A DNA stretch of 64,000 bases. Origin: Micavibrio sp. GTDB taxonomy: Bacteria > Pseudomonadota > Alphaproteobacteria > Micavibrionales > Micavibrionaceae. Positions 1 through 7,893 of the stretch are shown here, one piece after another. The position numbers and the translations under genes are program-made. The notes under the pieces are model-generated. The model saw nothing but the letters and a program-made list of their open reading frames with translations. It was not told where the DNA came from and made no database searches. The stretch is from positions 295,535-359,534 of the forward strand of contig BQJE01000003.1 in NCBI GenBank assembly GCA_021604545.1. The letters are read 5' to 3'. Within the stretch, counting starts at the first letter, position 1, and each line of letters begins with the position of its first letter.

Positions 1-1016
1 CGATTTTCCGCTTGATGGGCGCTGATGAGCAGATGCTGCCGCTTATTCGTGATTATATGATTATCTGGTTTGCAGGCAGCGTTTTCGTGACAACGCCCCT
101 TGTCGGCAATGCAGCCATACGCGCGACAGGCGATACGGTTCTTCCTGCCCTTATTATGATTACAGTTGCAGTTGTGAACATCATTCTTGATCCTTTATTG
201 ATTTTTGGCCTCTGGGGTTTTCCACGGCTGGAACTTCAGGGCGCAGCCATCGCAACCGTTTTTGCCAATGGCATTGCGGCGATTGCCGGTGTGTACGTGT
301 TGTATGTTCATAAAAAACTGCTGTGTTTTGGTAAGGCTTTGCGCCATGAGGCTTTTCTGGCGTCCGTCAAGCGACTTTTATTTATTGCCATTCCGGCTGG
401 TCTGACCAATGCCATACATCCTTTTGTCAACGCAGTCATTCTGGCGTTGCTGGCCTCGCATAACATAGAAGCCGTTGCGGCATTTGGGGTGGTAACAAGG
501 ATTGAGGCTTTTGCCTTTATTATTCTGATGGCGCTTTCGATCGGCATGGCACCGATTATCGGACAAAACTGGGGGGCTGGAAAATTTGACCGTGTGCATG
601 AGACCCTCAAACTATCTATAAGCTTTAATGTTGCATGGTCACTATTGATAGCAATTGTCCTTGGCCTGCTGGCCAAACCGATTGCCGAACTGTTTTCTGA
701 TGACCCTGCCGTTATTGGCTATGCCGCACTATTCTTTTGGATTGTACCGTTCTCCTATGCTTTCAGTAATTTGCTAATCGGCTGGGCCTCAGCCTTTAAC
801 GCCATGGGCCTGCCGCAAAAATCTTTTTTGATGATTGTGGTCAAGATGTTGGTACTGATGATCCCGGCTGTTTATCTCGGCAATATGCTCTATGACGTGA
901 AGGGCATATTTTTTGCGATCGCTCTTGTCAGTATAATCGCCGGAACAGTTTTTCATGTTTTGAACTGGCGCAGTTGTCTGGCCAGGGAAAAGCAGATACA
1001 GGAGCAGCCGGCTTAA
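1..1016 (+). CDS. MATE family efflux transporter, 5' end outside window
   Basis: The frame is open from the first bases of the window, so the true start lies upstream; about 337 codons remain of a family usually near 450. The visible part is strongly hydrophobic with repeated membrane segments, and carries the RATGDT stretch near the start and the internal pattern typical of MATE (NorM-like) multidrug or metabolite antiporters, which use a Na+ or H+ gradient in the inner membrane. Substrate cannot be inferred. It ends by overlapping the convergent AsmA-like gene by 4 bases. Confidence 0.88.
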   Translation, partial: IFRLMGADEQMLPLIRDYMIIWFAGSVFVTTPLVGNAAIRATGDTVLPALIMITVAVVNIILDPLLIFGLWGFPRLELQGAAIATVFANGIAAIAGVYVLYVHKKLLCFGKALRHEAFLASVKRLLFIAIPAGLTNAIHPFVNAVILALLASHNIEAVAAFGVVTRIEAFAFIILMALSIGMAPIIGQNWGAGKFDRVHETLKLSISFNVAWSLLIAIVLGLLAKPIAELFSDDPAVIGYAALFFWIVPFSYAFSNLLIGWASAFNAMGLPQKSFLMIVVKMLVLMIPAVYLGNMLYDVKGIFFAIALVSIIAGTVFHVLNWRSCLAREKQIQEQPA

Positions 1017-1774
1017 TCTCCAAAGATGCTTTTCTTCAAATCACCAATATCTTTTTTGAAGTTCTCTTTTAGACCTTTAACCTGACCAACGCCAAGATCT
1101 TCAAGCGCATCAGGCGAAATACCCTGGTAAAATCCAGCGCTATTGGCACTTTTACTAACCTCACTGGAAATAGATTTCCAGATCTGGCCGATCGCATCAC
1201 GGGCCAGAACGCCGTTCTCCTTGGTACCAATACCGTTCAGGCGAATGGTCGGCAAAGTAATCGGATCAAGATCACCGAGCCCGGCTAACAAAACGCTCGG
1301 GTGAACACGCATTTTTTCAATTTTCATTTGCTCAATGATGACCTTGATTTGCTTCGCGGCTTTATCACCTTTGGCCGCTTTCGTATTCACGGTCTTTTTA
1401 ATGTCTGTGAGGTTGGTTCCGTTTTCTTTCACTTCCAGATAAACCTCTGAGCCGGTGACACTGATATCATTAAATTTCAAAAGCACCTGCGAAAGTGTAT
1501 CCGCCTTCAAATAAACCGTTTGAATCGTCGCGGCATGTGGTCCCTTATAGCCTTTTGGGTTACCTACTTTAATATTTGAAACCGTAACAGTCTTATCTTT
1601 CAGGGCGATGTCCACCTTACCAATCGAGACAGAAACACCCAGCGTCTCACTGGCGATTTTTTCCGCCATATTTTTGGCTATATCACCAAAGTTCATAAGA
1701 AGAAAAACCCCGCCACCAAATAGTAAGGCGAGAGCCAGAGAAGAAACGGTAAAAACGGCTTTTGTTGCGCTCAT
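1013..1774 (-). CDS. AsmA-like membrane-anchored protein
   Basis: 253 residues with one N-terminal membrane segment (about residues 7-27) and then a periplasmic region rich in alternating beta-type stretches. The pattern after the anchor (ETLGVSVSIGKVDIALKDKTV followed by a VSNIKVGNPKGY-type strand) is that of AsmA or YhdP-related proteins, which are implicated in lipid transport or outer-membrane homeostasis. It is much shorter than full AsmA, so it holds only the N-terminal type of domain. It is convergent with the MATE gene. Family call is from pattern only. Confidence 0.55.
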   Translation of the reverse strand: MSATKAVFTVSSLALALLFGGGVFLLMNFGDIAKNMAEKIASETLGVSVSIGKVDIALKDKTVTVSNIKVGNPKGYKGPHAATIQTVYLKADTLSQVLLKFNDISVTGSEVYLEVKENGTNLTDIKKTVNTKAAKGDKAAKQIKVIIEQMKIEKMRVHPSVLLAGLGDLDPITLPTIRLNGIGTKENGVLARDAIGQIWKSISSEVSKSANSAGFYQGISPDALEDLGVGQVKGLKENFKKDIGDLKKSIFGD

Positions 1775-1866
1775 AATAAAGGTTCCGATCTATTCGATTT
1801 TGTTTTTGTAACAACTACTTTAGTCTTACGAACATATAGATAGTGGATTTTGAGACAAAAGTAAAA

Positions 1867-2559
1867 ATGAAAGAAATTTTACCCCATATACAGCGTTGGC
1901 TACCGCTTATCATTTTAATCGGTTTGATAGGGCTGGCCTATAGCAATGGCTGGCATCAGTTGCTGAGCCTTGAGAGCCTGCAGGAGCAAAAAGCAAGATT
2001 TCAGGGCTACACCGATTCAAATCCCGTATTATCAGCCATCGGCTTTCTCGGGCTGTACGCCGGAGCGGTCTCGCTGTCACTGCCGATTGCCACGCTTCTC
2101 ACTCTTCTGGGTGGGTTTTTATTCGGCAAATGGCTCGGCACTTTTCTGGTAGTCAGCGGCGCGACCATTGGCGCCTGCGTTATCTTTACCATCGCCAAAA
2201 GCTCTTTGGGAAACACCTTGCGCGAAAAAGCCGGCAGTCTCTATGACAAGATTGCGCAAAATATGACGGAGAACGCAGCGGGATACCTTTTGTTTATGCG
2301 ACTGGTGCCGCTATTTCCTTTTGTGCTGGTGAATATTGTCCCGGCCCTGTTCAATGTGCCCTTGCGAGTTTTTGCTCTCACCACTTTTATTGGCATCTTA
2401 CCCGGCACTTTTGTCTATGTGAATGTCGGCGAGACATTGGGTGATATTGAATCACTTGGTGATTTGGTTTCAACACAAACATTATTGGCGTTTGGGTTGC
2501 TTGGTGTTTTTGCCCTCATCCCGACGCTGTATAAACAATGGAAAGAAAAGAAGTCATGA
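1867..2559 (+). CDS. TVP38/TMEM64 (DedA-like SNARE-associated) membrane protein
   Basis: About 230 residues with an N-terminal membrane segment, then the conserved core GGFLFGKWLGT followed by several membrane helices and the FVLVNIVPALFNVP region of the VTT/TVP38 family, whose relatives are implicated in lipid scrambling or transport. A GTG at 1843 would add eight residues; neither start has a clear ribosome site, so ATG 1867 is only preferred. The stop overlaps the start of the next gene (ATGA), so the two are probably translationally coupled. Confidence 0.85.
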   Translation: MKEILPHIQRWLPLIILIGLIGLAYSNGWHQLLSLESLQEQKARFQGYTDSNPVLSAIGFLGLYAGAVSLSLPIATLLTLLGGFLFGKWLGTFLVVSGATIGACVIFTIAKSSLGNTLREKAGSLYDKIAQNMTENAAGYLLFMRLVPLFPFVLVNIVPALFNVPLRVFALTTFIGILPGTFVYVNVGETLGDIESLGDLVSTQTLLAFGLLGVFALIPTLYKQWKEKKS

Positions 2560-3989
2560 ATAAATCTTTACATGTCGATATCTGTGTTATCGGTGCCGGT
2601 TCAGGTGGGTTATCTGTCGCAGCTGGCGCCGCGCAACTTGGCCTTGATGTCGCGCTTATAGAGAAAGGTGAAATGGGCGGTGATTGCCTCAACACCGGCT
2701 GTGTACCCTCGAAAGCGTTGCTAGCCGCAGCAAAGGCTGCACAAAATTTTAGGAAATCCAAAAAATTTGGCATCACGCAGCAAGATCCTAATGTCGATTT
2801 CTCAGGTGTCAAAGACCACGTCTTTAATGTCATTGGCAAAATTGAACCACATGATTCGCAAGAACGTTTTGAAGGGCTGGGCGTCAAAGTTTTCCGTGAT
2901 CACGGGGAGTTTACCGGCAACAAAACTTTAAAGGCTGGAGATCAGGAAATCACCGCGAGATATTTTGTGATTGCCACCGGCTCACGCGCCGCTGTTCCAC
3001 CGATTGAAGGGTTAGAGCCGGACAAAGTTCTTACCAATGAAAATATTTTTGAGCTGCGCGAAAAACCGCAGCACCTTATTATCATCGGTGGCGGGCCGAT
3101 TGGCGTTGAAATGGCCCAGGCCCACAGGCGGCTTGGCTGCGAGGTAACAATTCTTGATATGGGCTCTATCCTGCCCAATGATGACCCGGAGTTGGTTGAT
3201 GTCGTCCGTACCTCCCTTAAAGCTGAAGGCGTGGAGATAGCAGAAAGCGTGAAAGTTGAAAAAATAAACCATGCGGATGAAGGCAGCGTTGAAGTCACCA
3301 TAGAAAAAGACGGTAAAAAAGAGATCATAAGCGGATCGCATCTTTTGATCGCAGCAGGGCGCAAAGTGAATGTTGATGGCCTTGGCCTTGAACAAGCAGG
3401 AGTTGAATATGACCGTAGAGGAATCAAAACCGATGAACGCCTGCGTACATCACAAAAACATATTTTTGCCGCCGGTGATGTTGCGGGCGGACCACAATTT
3501 ACTCATGTCGCCGGTTATCATGCCGGCATTATTATCAAGAATATTATTTTTAAAATCCCGGCAAAAGTCGATTTCAAAGCCCTGCCATGGGTAACATATA
3601 GCGACCCCGAGCTAGCTAATGTCGGCATGACGGAAGACATGGCCCGCGAGAAGCATGGCGATAAAATCAAAGTTACCAAATGGACGTTTAAAGAGAACGA
3701 CCGCGCTTTAGCAGAAAACCGCACAGAAGGTTTGATTAAAGTTATAACCGATAAAAAAGGTAAAATTCTCGGCGCCGGTATTGCCGGGCTGCATGCCGGA
3801 GAACTTATAAGCACCTGGGGTTTGGCGATTTCTCAGGGGCTAAAGATTGGTGCGTTGACCAATACAATCATTGCCTATCCGACTTTGAGTGAAATTAGTA
3901 AAAGAGCGGCGGGCGCTTACTATACACCAAGCCTATTTAGCGACCGGACACGAAAGCTTGTTACTTTTCTACGGAAACTTCCTTTTTAA
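2556..3989 (+). CDS. FAD-dependent pyridine nucleotide-disulfide oxidoreductase (MerA/Lpd-like)
   Basis: 477 residues from the ATGA overlap start; an in-frame ATG at 2538 also exists. Domains in order: FAD-binding GAGSGG near residue 12, redox-active pair in GGDCLNTGCVPSK near residue 40, NAD(P)H-binding IIGGGPIGVE in the middle, second FAD motif HIFAAGDVAGG, and a C-terminal dimerisation domain. The His of lipoamide dehydrogenase (HPTLSE) is Tyr here (AYPTLSE), and the C-terminal Cys pair of mercuric reductase is absent, so it is neither a standard Lpd nor a standard MerA. TVP38 plus this type of oxidoreductase is a recurrent bacterial pair, sometimes fused; its substrate is unknown to me. 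Confidence 0.85.
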   Translation: MNKSLHVDICVIGAGSGGLSVAAGAAQLGLDVALIEKGEMGGDCLNTGCVPSKALLAAAKAAQNFRKSKKFGITQQDPNVDFSGVKDHVFNVIGKIEPHDSQERFEGLGVKVFRDHGEFTGNKTLKAGDQEITARYFVIATGSRAAVPPIEGLEPDKVLTNENIFELREKPQHLIIIGGGPIGVEMAQAHRRLGCEVTILDMGSILPNDDPELVDVVRTSLKAEGVEIAESVKVEKINHADEGSVEVTIEKDGKKEIISGSHLLIAAGRKVNVDGLGLEQAGVEYDRRGIKTDERLRTSQKHIFAAGDVAGGPQFTHVAGYHAGIIIKNIIFKIPAKVDFKALPWVTYSDPELANVGMTEDMAREKHGDKIKVTKWTFKENDRALAENRTEGLIKVITDKKGKILGAGIAGLHAGELISTWGLAISQGLKIGALTNTIIAYPTLSEISKRAAGAYYTPSLFSDRTRKLVTFLRKLPF

Positions 3990-4177
3990 CCAGCTGTTTT
4001 TCGCTGTCATTGCTATGAAGAGGCTAGCCAGCCAGAAGATATAATGGGGGAAAACTCATACTCATCTTGATACTCATTTTAAAACAACATACGAGAGGAA
4101 AGGTTGACCCTTTTTATTAATCTTGTCAAATTGGCTACAATATAAATTATGTTTTGCAACCTAAAGAGGTTAAAAAG

Positions 4178-4525
4178 ATGACGACGAAGATTTACTACAA
4201 CGGGAAATGCGGAACATGCAGGAACACGTTGGCAATTCTGACCGAAGCGGGTCACGAGCCGGAGTTGATTAACTATCTAAAAGATACACCGACAAAAGAG
4301 GAGCTTTCATCGCTCATTGATCAGATGGGAGTAGAGCCACGTGAGGCCATGCGCGCAAAGGAAGCCGTTTATAAAGAACTGGCGCTTGATAATCCAAACT
4401 TAAGCCGCTCGGAACTGATTGAGGCCATGGTCGACAATCCGATCCTCATCCAACGCCCGATTGTGGTGACCGATAAAGGCGCCGCTATTTGTAGACCAGC
4501 GGAGAATGTGAAGGCATTGCTTTAA
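4178..4525 (+). CDS. arsC: ArsC family (glutaredoxin-type arsenate reductase-like) protein
   Basis: 115 residues of thioredoxin-like fold. The N-terminal IYYNGKCGTCRNTL holds the family cysteine (Cys11 or Cys14), and the C-terminal NPILIQRPIVV is the ArsC signature with the anion-binding Arg. Known members reduce arsenate with glutathione and glutaredoxin; some homologues have other roles. ATG 4178 has a purine-rich AAAGAGG site 8 bases upstream; a TTG at 4154 is a poorer start. It stands alone with no arsenite pump nearby; the ArsR-type gene at 10.9 kb lacks the metal-binding CxC motif. It overlaps the convergent symporter gene by 4 bases. Confidence 0.85.
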   Translation: MTTKIYYNGKCGTCRNTLAILTEAGHEPELINYLKDTPTKEELSSLIDQMGVEPREAMRAKEAVYKELALDNPNLSRSELIEAMVDNPILIQRPIVVTDKGAAICRPAENVKALL

Positions 4526-5916
4526 ACTTTCACAGGTTTTCTGACTTTGGACAAAGCGGCCCCAACAAAAAACACGGCAAAACCAGTTATCATACCCGGC
4601 ACCAGACTAAGTAGTTCCTTGTTAAGACCCAATCCGTAGTGCCAAAGCACCGTCACCGCAAAGCCGCTCGCCATCATCGCAAGCGCGTGTCTTTCTGATG
4701 GCCGACCACCCAGAAGCTGCACAACAATCAGCGGCACAATCGAGCTCGCCATCCCCGCCCAGGCAACAATCACCAGCGCCAGAACACCCTTGCTGGCCAT
4801 CATGGAAATTGTCACGATCATCGCAATGATAATCACAGTACCAACGCGCGCGAAGAAATAAGAATTGCGCCACTTTGGAACAAGATGTTGTGTTAACGCC
4901 GAAGATGCCGCCAGCAATAAGGAATCCGCCGTCGACATCGTTGCAGAAAACAACCCGGCGATTAGCAACCCAACCAAAACCGGCGGCAATAAATCCTCCC
5001 ATAAACGTGGGATAGATAGCTCCGCATCAAAAACTTCGCTAGCCGGGATTAACAATCTGGCGACAAGGCCGCTCATCACCGCCAACGTCAAAACGGTTAC
5101 CCGCCAGACCATGTAAATCCGCCGCGCGGTTATAATATCCTGGTCCGAGCGCGCCACCATGTGACGGACCATCAGCTGCGGCTGCCCCAAAATGCCGATA
5201 CCAAAGAAAAACCAACCCACCGCAACGGGCAGCAATTTAAACTGCCATGGATCGGTGAGCTTCGGATCAATAGCGGTGAGTTGTGCCCACATTGTCCCAA
5301 TCCCGCCAATCTCGCCCAGCCCGGCATAGATCAGCACCACCAGTGAAAATAAAATAATGATCGCCTGCAACGCATCGGTCCAGATCGAGGCGCGAATACC
5401 ACCGGCCCAGCAATAAGCGAGCAACACGCCGGCGCCGACAAAAACAAACAGTTCAAAATCCCAACCAAACAATGCCTGCCCGACTTTCGCCCCGGCCACC
5501 AGCTGCGCCGCACAATAGGTGCCCATAAAAATGATGGTAAGAAAGGCTGTAACTAAAGTCACTTTGGGAAATTCCTTCTCACCCAACTTGCCGACAAAAG
5601 ACGGATAGGTATGAATGTTCTTTTCCTGGGTGATGCGGCGGATTTTGCTGCGCGCAATCATCCAGCCGAGATAATCGCCGATTATTAAACCCGCAACCGT
5701 GTAGACCGCTGTGATCCCGGTGTTATAGGCAAGACCAGCAAAGCCGATAAAGGTGGCACCGCTGGAAATTGTGGCACCGAATGAGAGCCCCACCAGCCAT
5801 GACGGCACTTCGCGGCTGGCCAGCAGATAATCCTCAACAGTCTGCCGCCGCCAGAAGGCCGAAGCCACTCCAACAGACGTAAAGAGCGTAAAAAATATAA
5901 AGAAACTGATGAGCAT
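4522..5916 (-). CDS. Sodium:solute symporter family (SSS) transporter
   Basis: 464 residues with about 13 predicted membrane segments. The order of helices and motifs such as GATISSGATFIGFAGLAYNTG near residue 48 and GLFSATMSTADSLLLAASSALTQ near residue 315 are those of the SSS (PutP/PanF-like) family, which import small solutes with Na+. The substrate is not identifiable. Start ATG at 5916 is the first available. It is a single transcription unit, divergent from the small gene at 6054. Confidence 0.87.
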   Translation of the reverse strand: MLISFFIFFTLFTSVGVASAFWRRQTVEDYLLASREVPSWLVGLSFGATISSGATFIGFAGLAYNTGITAVYTVAGLIIGDYLGWMIARSKIRRITQEKNIHTYPSFVGKLGEKEFPKVTLVTAFLTIIFMGTYCAAQLVAGAKVGQALFGWDFELFVFVGAGVLLAYCWAGGIRASIWTDALQAIIILFSLVVLIYAGLGEIGGIGTMWAQLTAIDPKLTDPWQFKLLPVAVGWFFFGIGILGQPQLMVRHMVARSDQDIITARRIYMVWRVTVLTLAVMSGLVARLLIPASEVFDAELSIPRLWEDLLPPVLVGLLIAGLFSATMSTADSLLLAASSALTQHLVPKWRNSYFFARVGTVIIIAMIVTISMMASKGVLALVIVAWAGMASSIVPLIVVQLLGGRPSERHALAMMASGFAVTVLWHYGLGLNKELLSLVPGMITGFAVFFVGAALSKVRKPVKV

Positions 5917-5990
5917 AGGAATGGAGATTATTTATGTATTATTGAAGAGTCAATCTTCATGGAAAATCACAGCAATATGTTCCCTGTGTC

Positions 5991-6019
5991 TTGGAAAACT
6001 GAATATTCTTCGTTAGAAT
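5991..6019 (+). promoter_or_regulatory. Putative sigma70-type promoter for the small Cys protein
   Basis: TTGGAA, 17-base spacer, TAGAAT. It lies 35 bases upstream of the ATG at 6054, and a GGAGAG ribosome site follows. Seen directly; activity is inferred. Confidence 0.5.
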
Positions 6020-6053
6020 GCAAACAAGATCTAAGCAAAAAGGAGAGACTTTT

Positions 6054-6275
6054 ATGGATGACGAAACAATTATTGAACTGGATCAAAGCGAAGCACCTCA
6101 AACAGAGCCCATAAGCGATGAGCATGATGTCAACGCAAGCGGACGCTGCCGTATCTACAATTCAAGCAAAGAAAAGATAGGCTGCAAGAATACCACTGAT
6201 GAAGATGCATGCGCAGCCTGGGCCAGATACAAAGGCGCATATGGGTATGGCTGGGCACCGGGTTCCAGTTGTTAA
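6054..6275 (+). CDS. Small acidic protein with Cys-containing C-terminus, unknown function
   Basis: 73 residues. ATG 6054 is preferred over an upstream in-frame start because AGGAGAG sits just before it. The first 30 residues are acidic and rich in Glu, Asp and Pro; the remaining part has four cysteines (GRC, IGC, DAC, SSC) and ends in an aromatic and Gly-rich tail (YKGAYGYGWAPGSSC). No signal peptide or membrane segment. The two-part layout recalls a leader plus structured tail, but no modifying enzyme of peptide natural products is near, so I do not call it a RiPP precursor. No family recognised. Confidence 0.7.
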   Translation: MDDETIIELDQSEAPQTEPISDEHDVNASGRCRIYNSSKEKIGCKNTTDEDACAAWARYKGAYGYGWAPGSSC

Positions 6276-6290
6276 GGCGACTCACCTGGC

Positions 6291-7124
6291 TCAATCGAGA
6301 TAGGCTGGAAATTTGGGCATAAAGGCCAGATGGTCAGGGTCATGCTGAATAACAAATCTTACTTTCTGAGACTGCAACAGACTCTTCATACGCTCAAATG
6401 AAGCCAGTGTTTCCTCACGGTTCCAGTTAAAGTCCGGCATACGCCCCTGTTCGTAATTATCTTTGAAGTGATACAGATCGCCGCTCAAAATCACTGGTCC
6501 GGTTTTTTTCAAATTCACCTGTAGGGCCATATGACCTTGCGTATGTCCCGGCATAGAAAGAATAGTTACAGAGCCATCACCAAACACATCATGATCATCG
6601 TTAAGTTTTGTTACGTTCTCACCATCTGCCCATTCGTCGATAAAGGCAGGATGAAGTCCTTCAGCAACTTCACCGGCAAACAGCGCATCAAAATCTGTGG
6701 CGCCAATGAGAAGCTCCGCATCTTTAAAAACATTCGCCTGGCCAATATGGTCAAAGTGATTATGGCTGATCCCGATTTTATTGATGTCGGAAACCTGAAG
6801 GCCAATCTCTGCGATTGATTCCACAATTGTCTTTTCAATTTTTGGTTGGAACATATCGGTGTCTTTAACGCCTTTAATCGCCTCTGGATTAAAACCAGCA
6901 TCCCAGAGCATATATTCATTGCCATGTTGAATGATGTAGCAGGACGCCACCAGATTAAGCGAACCCGTATAAGAGTCCGTATCGTCCATGATATTGGCAT
7001 CCAGCACTTTTATTTTGCCGCAATCCAGTGTGTAGAGACGTAAAATTGGCTCCTGCGCCTGTGCGCTTGATAACGCAGAAACGATAAAGACAGTCATTAT
7101 GATAGCCAAGACAGAACGAAACAT
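6291..7124 (-). CDS. Exported metallo-beta-lactamase-fold hydrolase, AHL-lactonase-like
   Basis: 277 residues from ATG 7124, which has a GGAG site 7 bases upstream; the frame continues upstream into the tRNA gene, so longer starts are rejected. Residues 1-23 form a signal peptide ending AQA. The zinc motif HNHFDH lies near residue 105, followed by GHTQGH, SGDLYHF and a late HDPDH. This set, with the Asp-x-Tyr, resembles N-acyl-homoserine lactonases of the metallo-beta-lactamase superfamily. Substrate is inferred only; other lactones or esters are possible. Export suggests action in the periplasm. Confidence 0.75.
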   Translation of the reverse strand: MFRSVLAIIMTVFIVSALSSAQAQEPILRLYTLDCGKIKVLDANIMDDTDSYTGSLNLVASCYIIQHGNEYMLWDAGFNPEAIKGVKDTDMFQPKIEKTIVESIAEIGLQVSDINKIGISHNHFDHIGQANVFKDAELLIGATDFDALFAGEVAEGLHPAFIDEWADGENVTKLNDDHDVFGDGSVTILSMPGHTQGHMALQVNLKKTGPVILSGDLYHFKDNYEQGRMPDFNWNREETLASFERMKSLLQSQKVRFVIQHDPDHLAFMPKFPAYLD

Positions 7125-7162
7125 CGTTTTCTCCTTTAACGTTTTAATACAGCACGAAGAAA

Positions 7163-7253
7163 TGGCGGTGTCGGTGGGATTCGAACCCACGATACGCTAT
7201 AAACGTATACACGCTTTCCAAGCGTGCGCCTTCAGCCACTCGGCCACGACACC
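7163..7253 (-). tRNA. tRNA-Ser (anticodon GGA)
   Basis: On the minus strand the acceptor stem GGTGTCG pairs with CGACACC, followed by discriminator G and an encoded CCA. The anticodon stem CACGC/GCGTG encloses loop TTGGAAA, giving anticodon GGA (UCC/UCU codons). A long variable arm with stem ATACG/CGTAT marks a class II tRNA, and GGTTCGAATCCC forms the T arm. Length is 91 bases including CCA, as expected for tRNA-Ser. Confidence 0.97.
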
Positions 7254-7258
7254 TACAA

Positions 7259-7338
7259 GTAACGTGGCCTCGCTTTAAAAGCTTGTTTGCTTACGCAAAC
7301 GTGGCCACGACACCACGTTAAAAGGCCCTTTTGGGCCA
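7259..7338. repeat. Palindromic region with a copy of the tRNA-Ser 5' end
   Basis: Just upstream of the tRNA (transcript sense) the 12 bases GGCCACGACACC of its 5' end recur at 7303-7314. The stretch is bounded by the perfect inverted repeat TAACGTGG (7259) and CCACGTTA (7313), contains the hairpin GTTTGC-TTAC-GCAAAC (7285-7300), and is followed by the hairpin GGCCC-TTTT-GGGCC (7324-7337). It may be a degraded mobile element or a recombination scar; no integrase is nearby. Gap of about 200 bases without a gene. Confidence 0.5.
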
Positions 7339-7454
7339 ATTGACGCTGAACCCTAGCTTTGGATAGTAAAAAATTCAAGCATTTGAGTACTTTTCGCCGG
7401 GGCCATTCATTGCTACACTAGGCTCAGGATTTGTAACAAAGCCGGAGTGTGCTC

Positions 7455-7889
7455 ATGCGTATTATTATGTTTATCCTTCTTTTGCCGGCTATTGCGGCGC
7501 TGGGCCATGATATCTACCTTTTTGTTATCAATGACGGCATTGAAACGCGCCCATCCATATTTACGGGTAATCCGGACGATAAGGGGATTTTATCCTACTT
7601 TGCAGCGCTGGGCTTCATCTGGACTCAATATCACGAGGAAAGCTATAAATGGGTGGTTCAAAATCTCGATCAGGACATATGGGCCTATATTAATCTTCTA
7701 CTTGTTCAAAAAGCCGTTTTTGTCGGGCTGGTCTTTGCAGGTGTTGCTTACGCCATCATCTTCCTTGTCAGGCTTTTTGTCGGTGACAGGGAAAAAACGC
7801 CCCGCCACATGAAAGGTAAAAAAGGAAGCAAAGACCTTGCCTTTGAAAGCCGGGGCAAAAAGAACACCTTCAAATATAAAAGAAAATAG
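7455..7889 (+). CDS. Small inner-membrane protein, unknown function
   Basis: 144 residues from ATG 7455, which has GGAG seven bases upstream; GTG 7449 is an alternative. A hydrophobic N-terminal helix (about residues 1-18) is followed by an acidic and aromatic loop of about 70 residues, a second membrane region of about 25 residues (LVQKAVFVGLVFAGVAYAII), and a strongly basic C-terminal tail rich in Lys and Arg. No family recognised; the tail would lie in the cytoplasm if both segments span. Confidence 0.7.
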   Translation: MRIIMFILLLPAIAALGHDIYLFVINDGIETRPSIFTGNPDDKGILSYFAALGFIWTQYHEESYKWVVQNLDQDIWAYINLLLVQKAVFVGLVFAGVAYAIIFLVRLFVGDREKTPRHMKGKKGSKDLAFESRGKKNTFKYKRK

Positions 7890-7893
7890 AAGT

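Noticed and set aside
4104..4146. TTGACC and TTGTCA hexamers before arsC
   Set aside because: No -10 hexamer at 16-18 bases from either; not called as a promoter.
6054..7124. RiPP cluster made of the Cys protein and the hydrolase
   Set aside because: The two genes are convergent, the hydrolase has a lactonase-like pattern and a signal peptide, and no cyclase, radical SAM or dehydratase gene is present.
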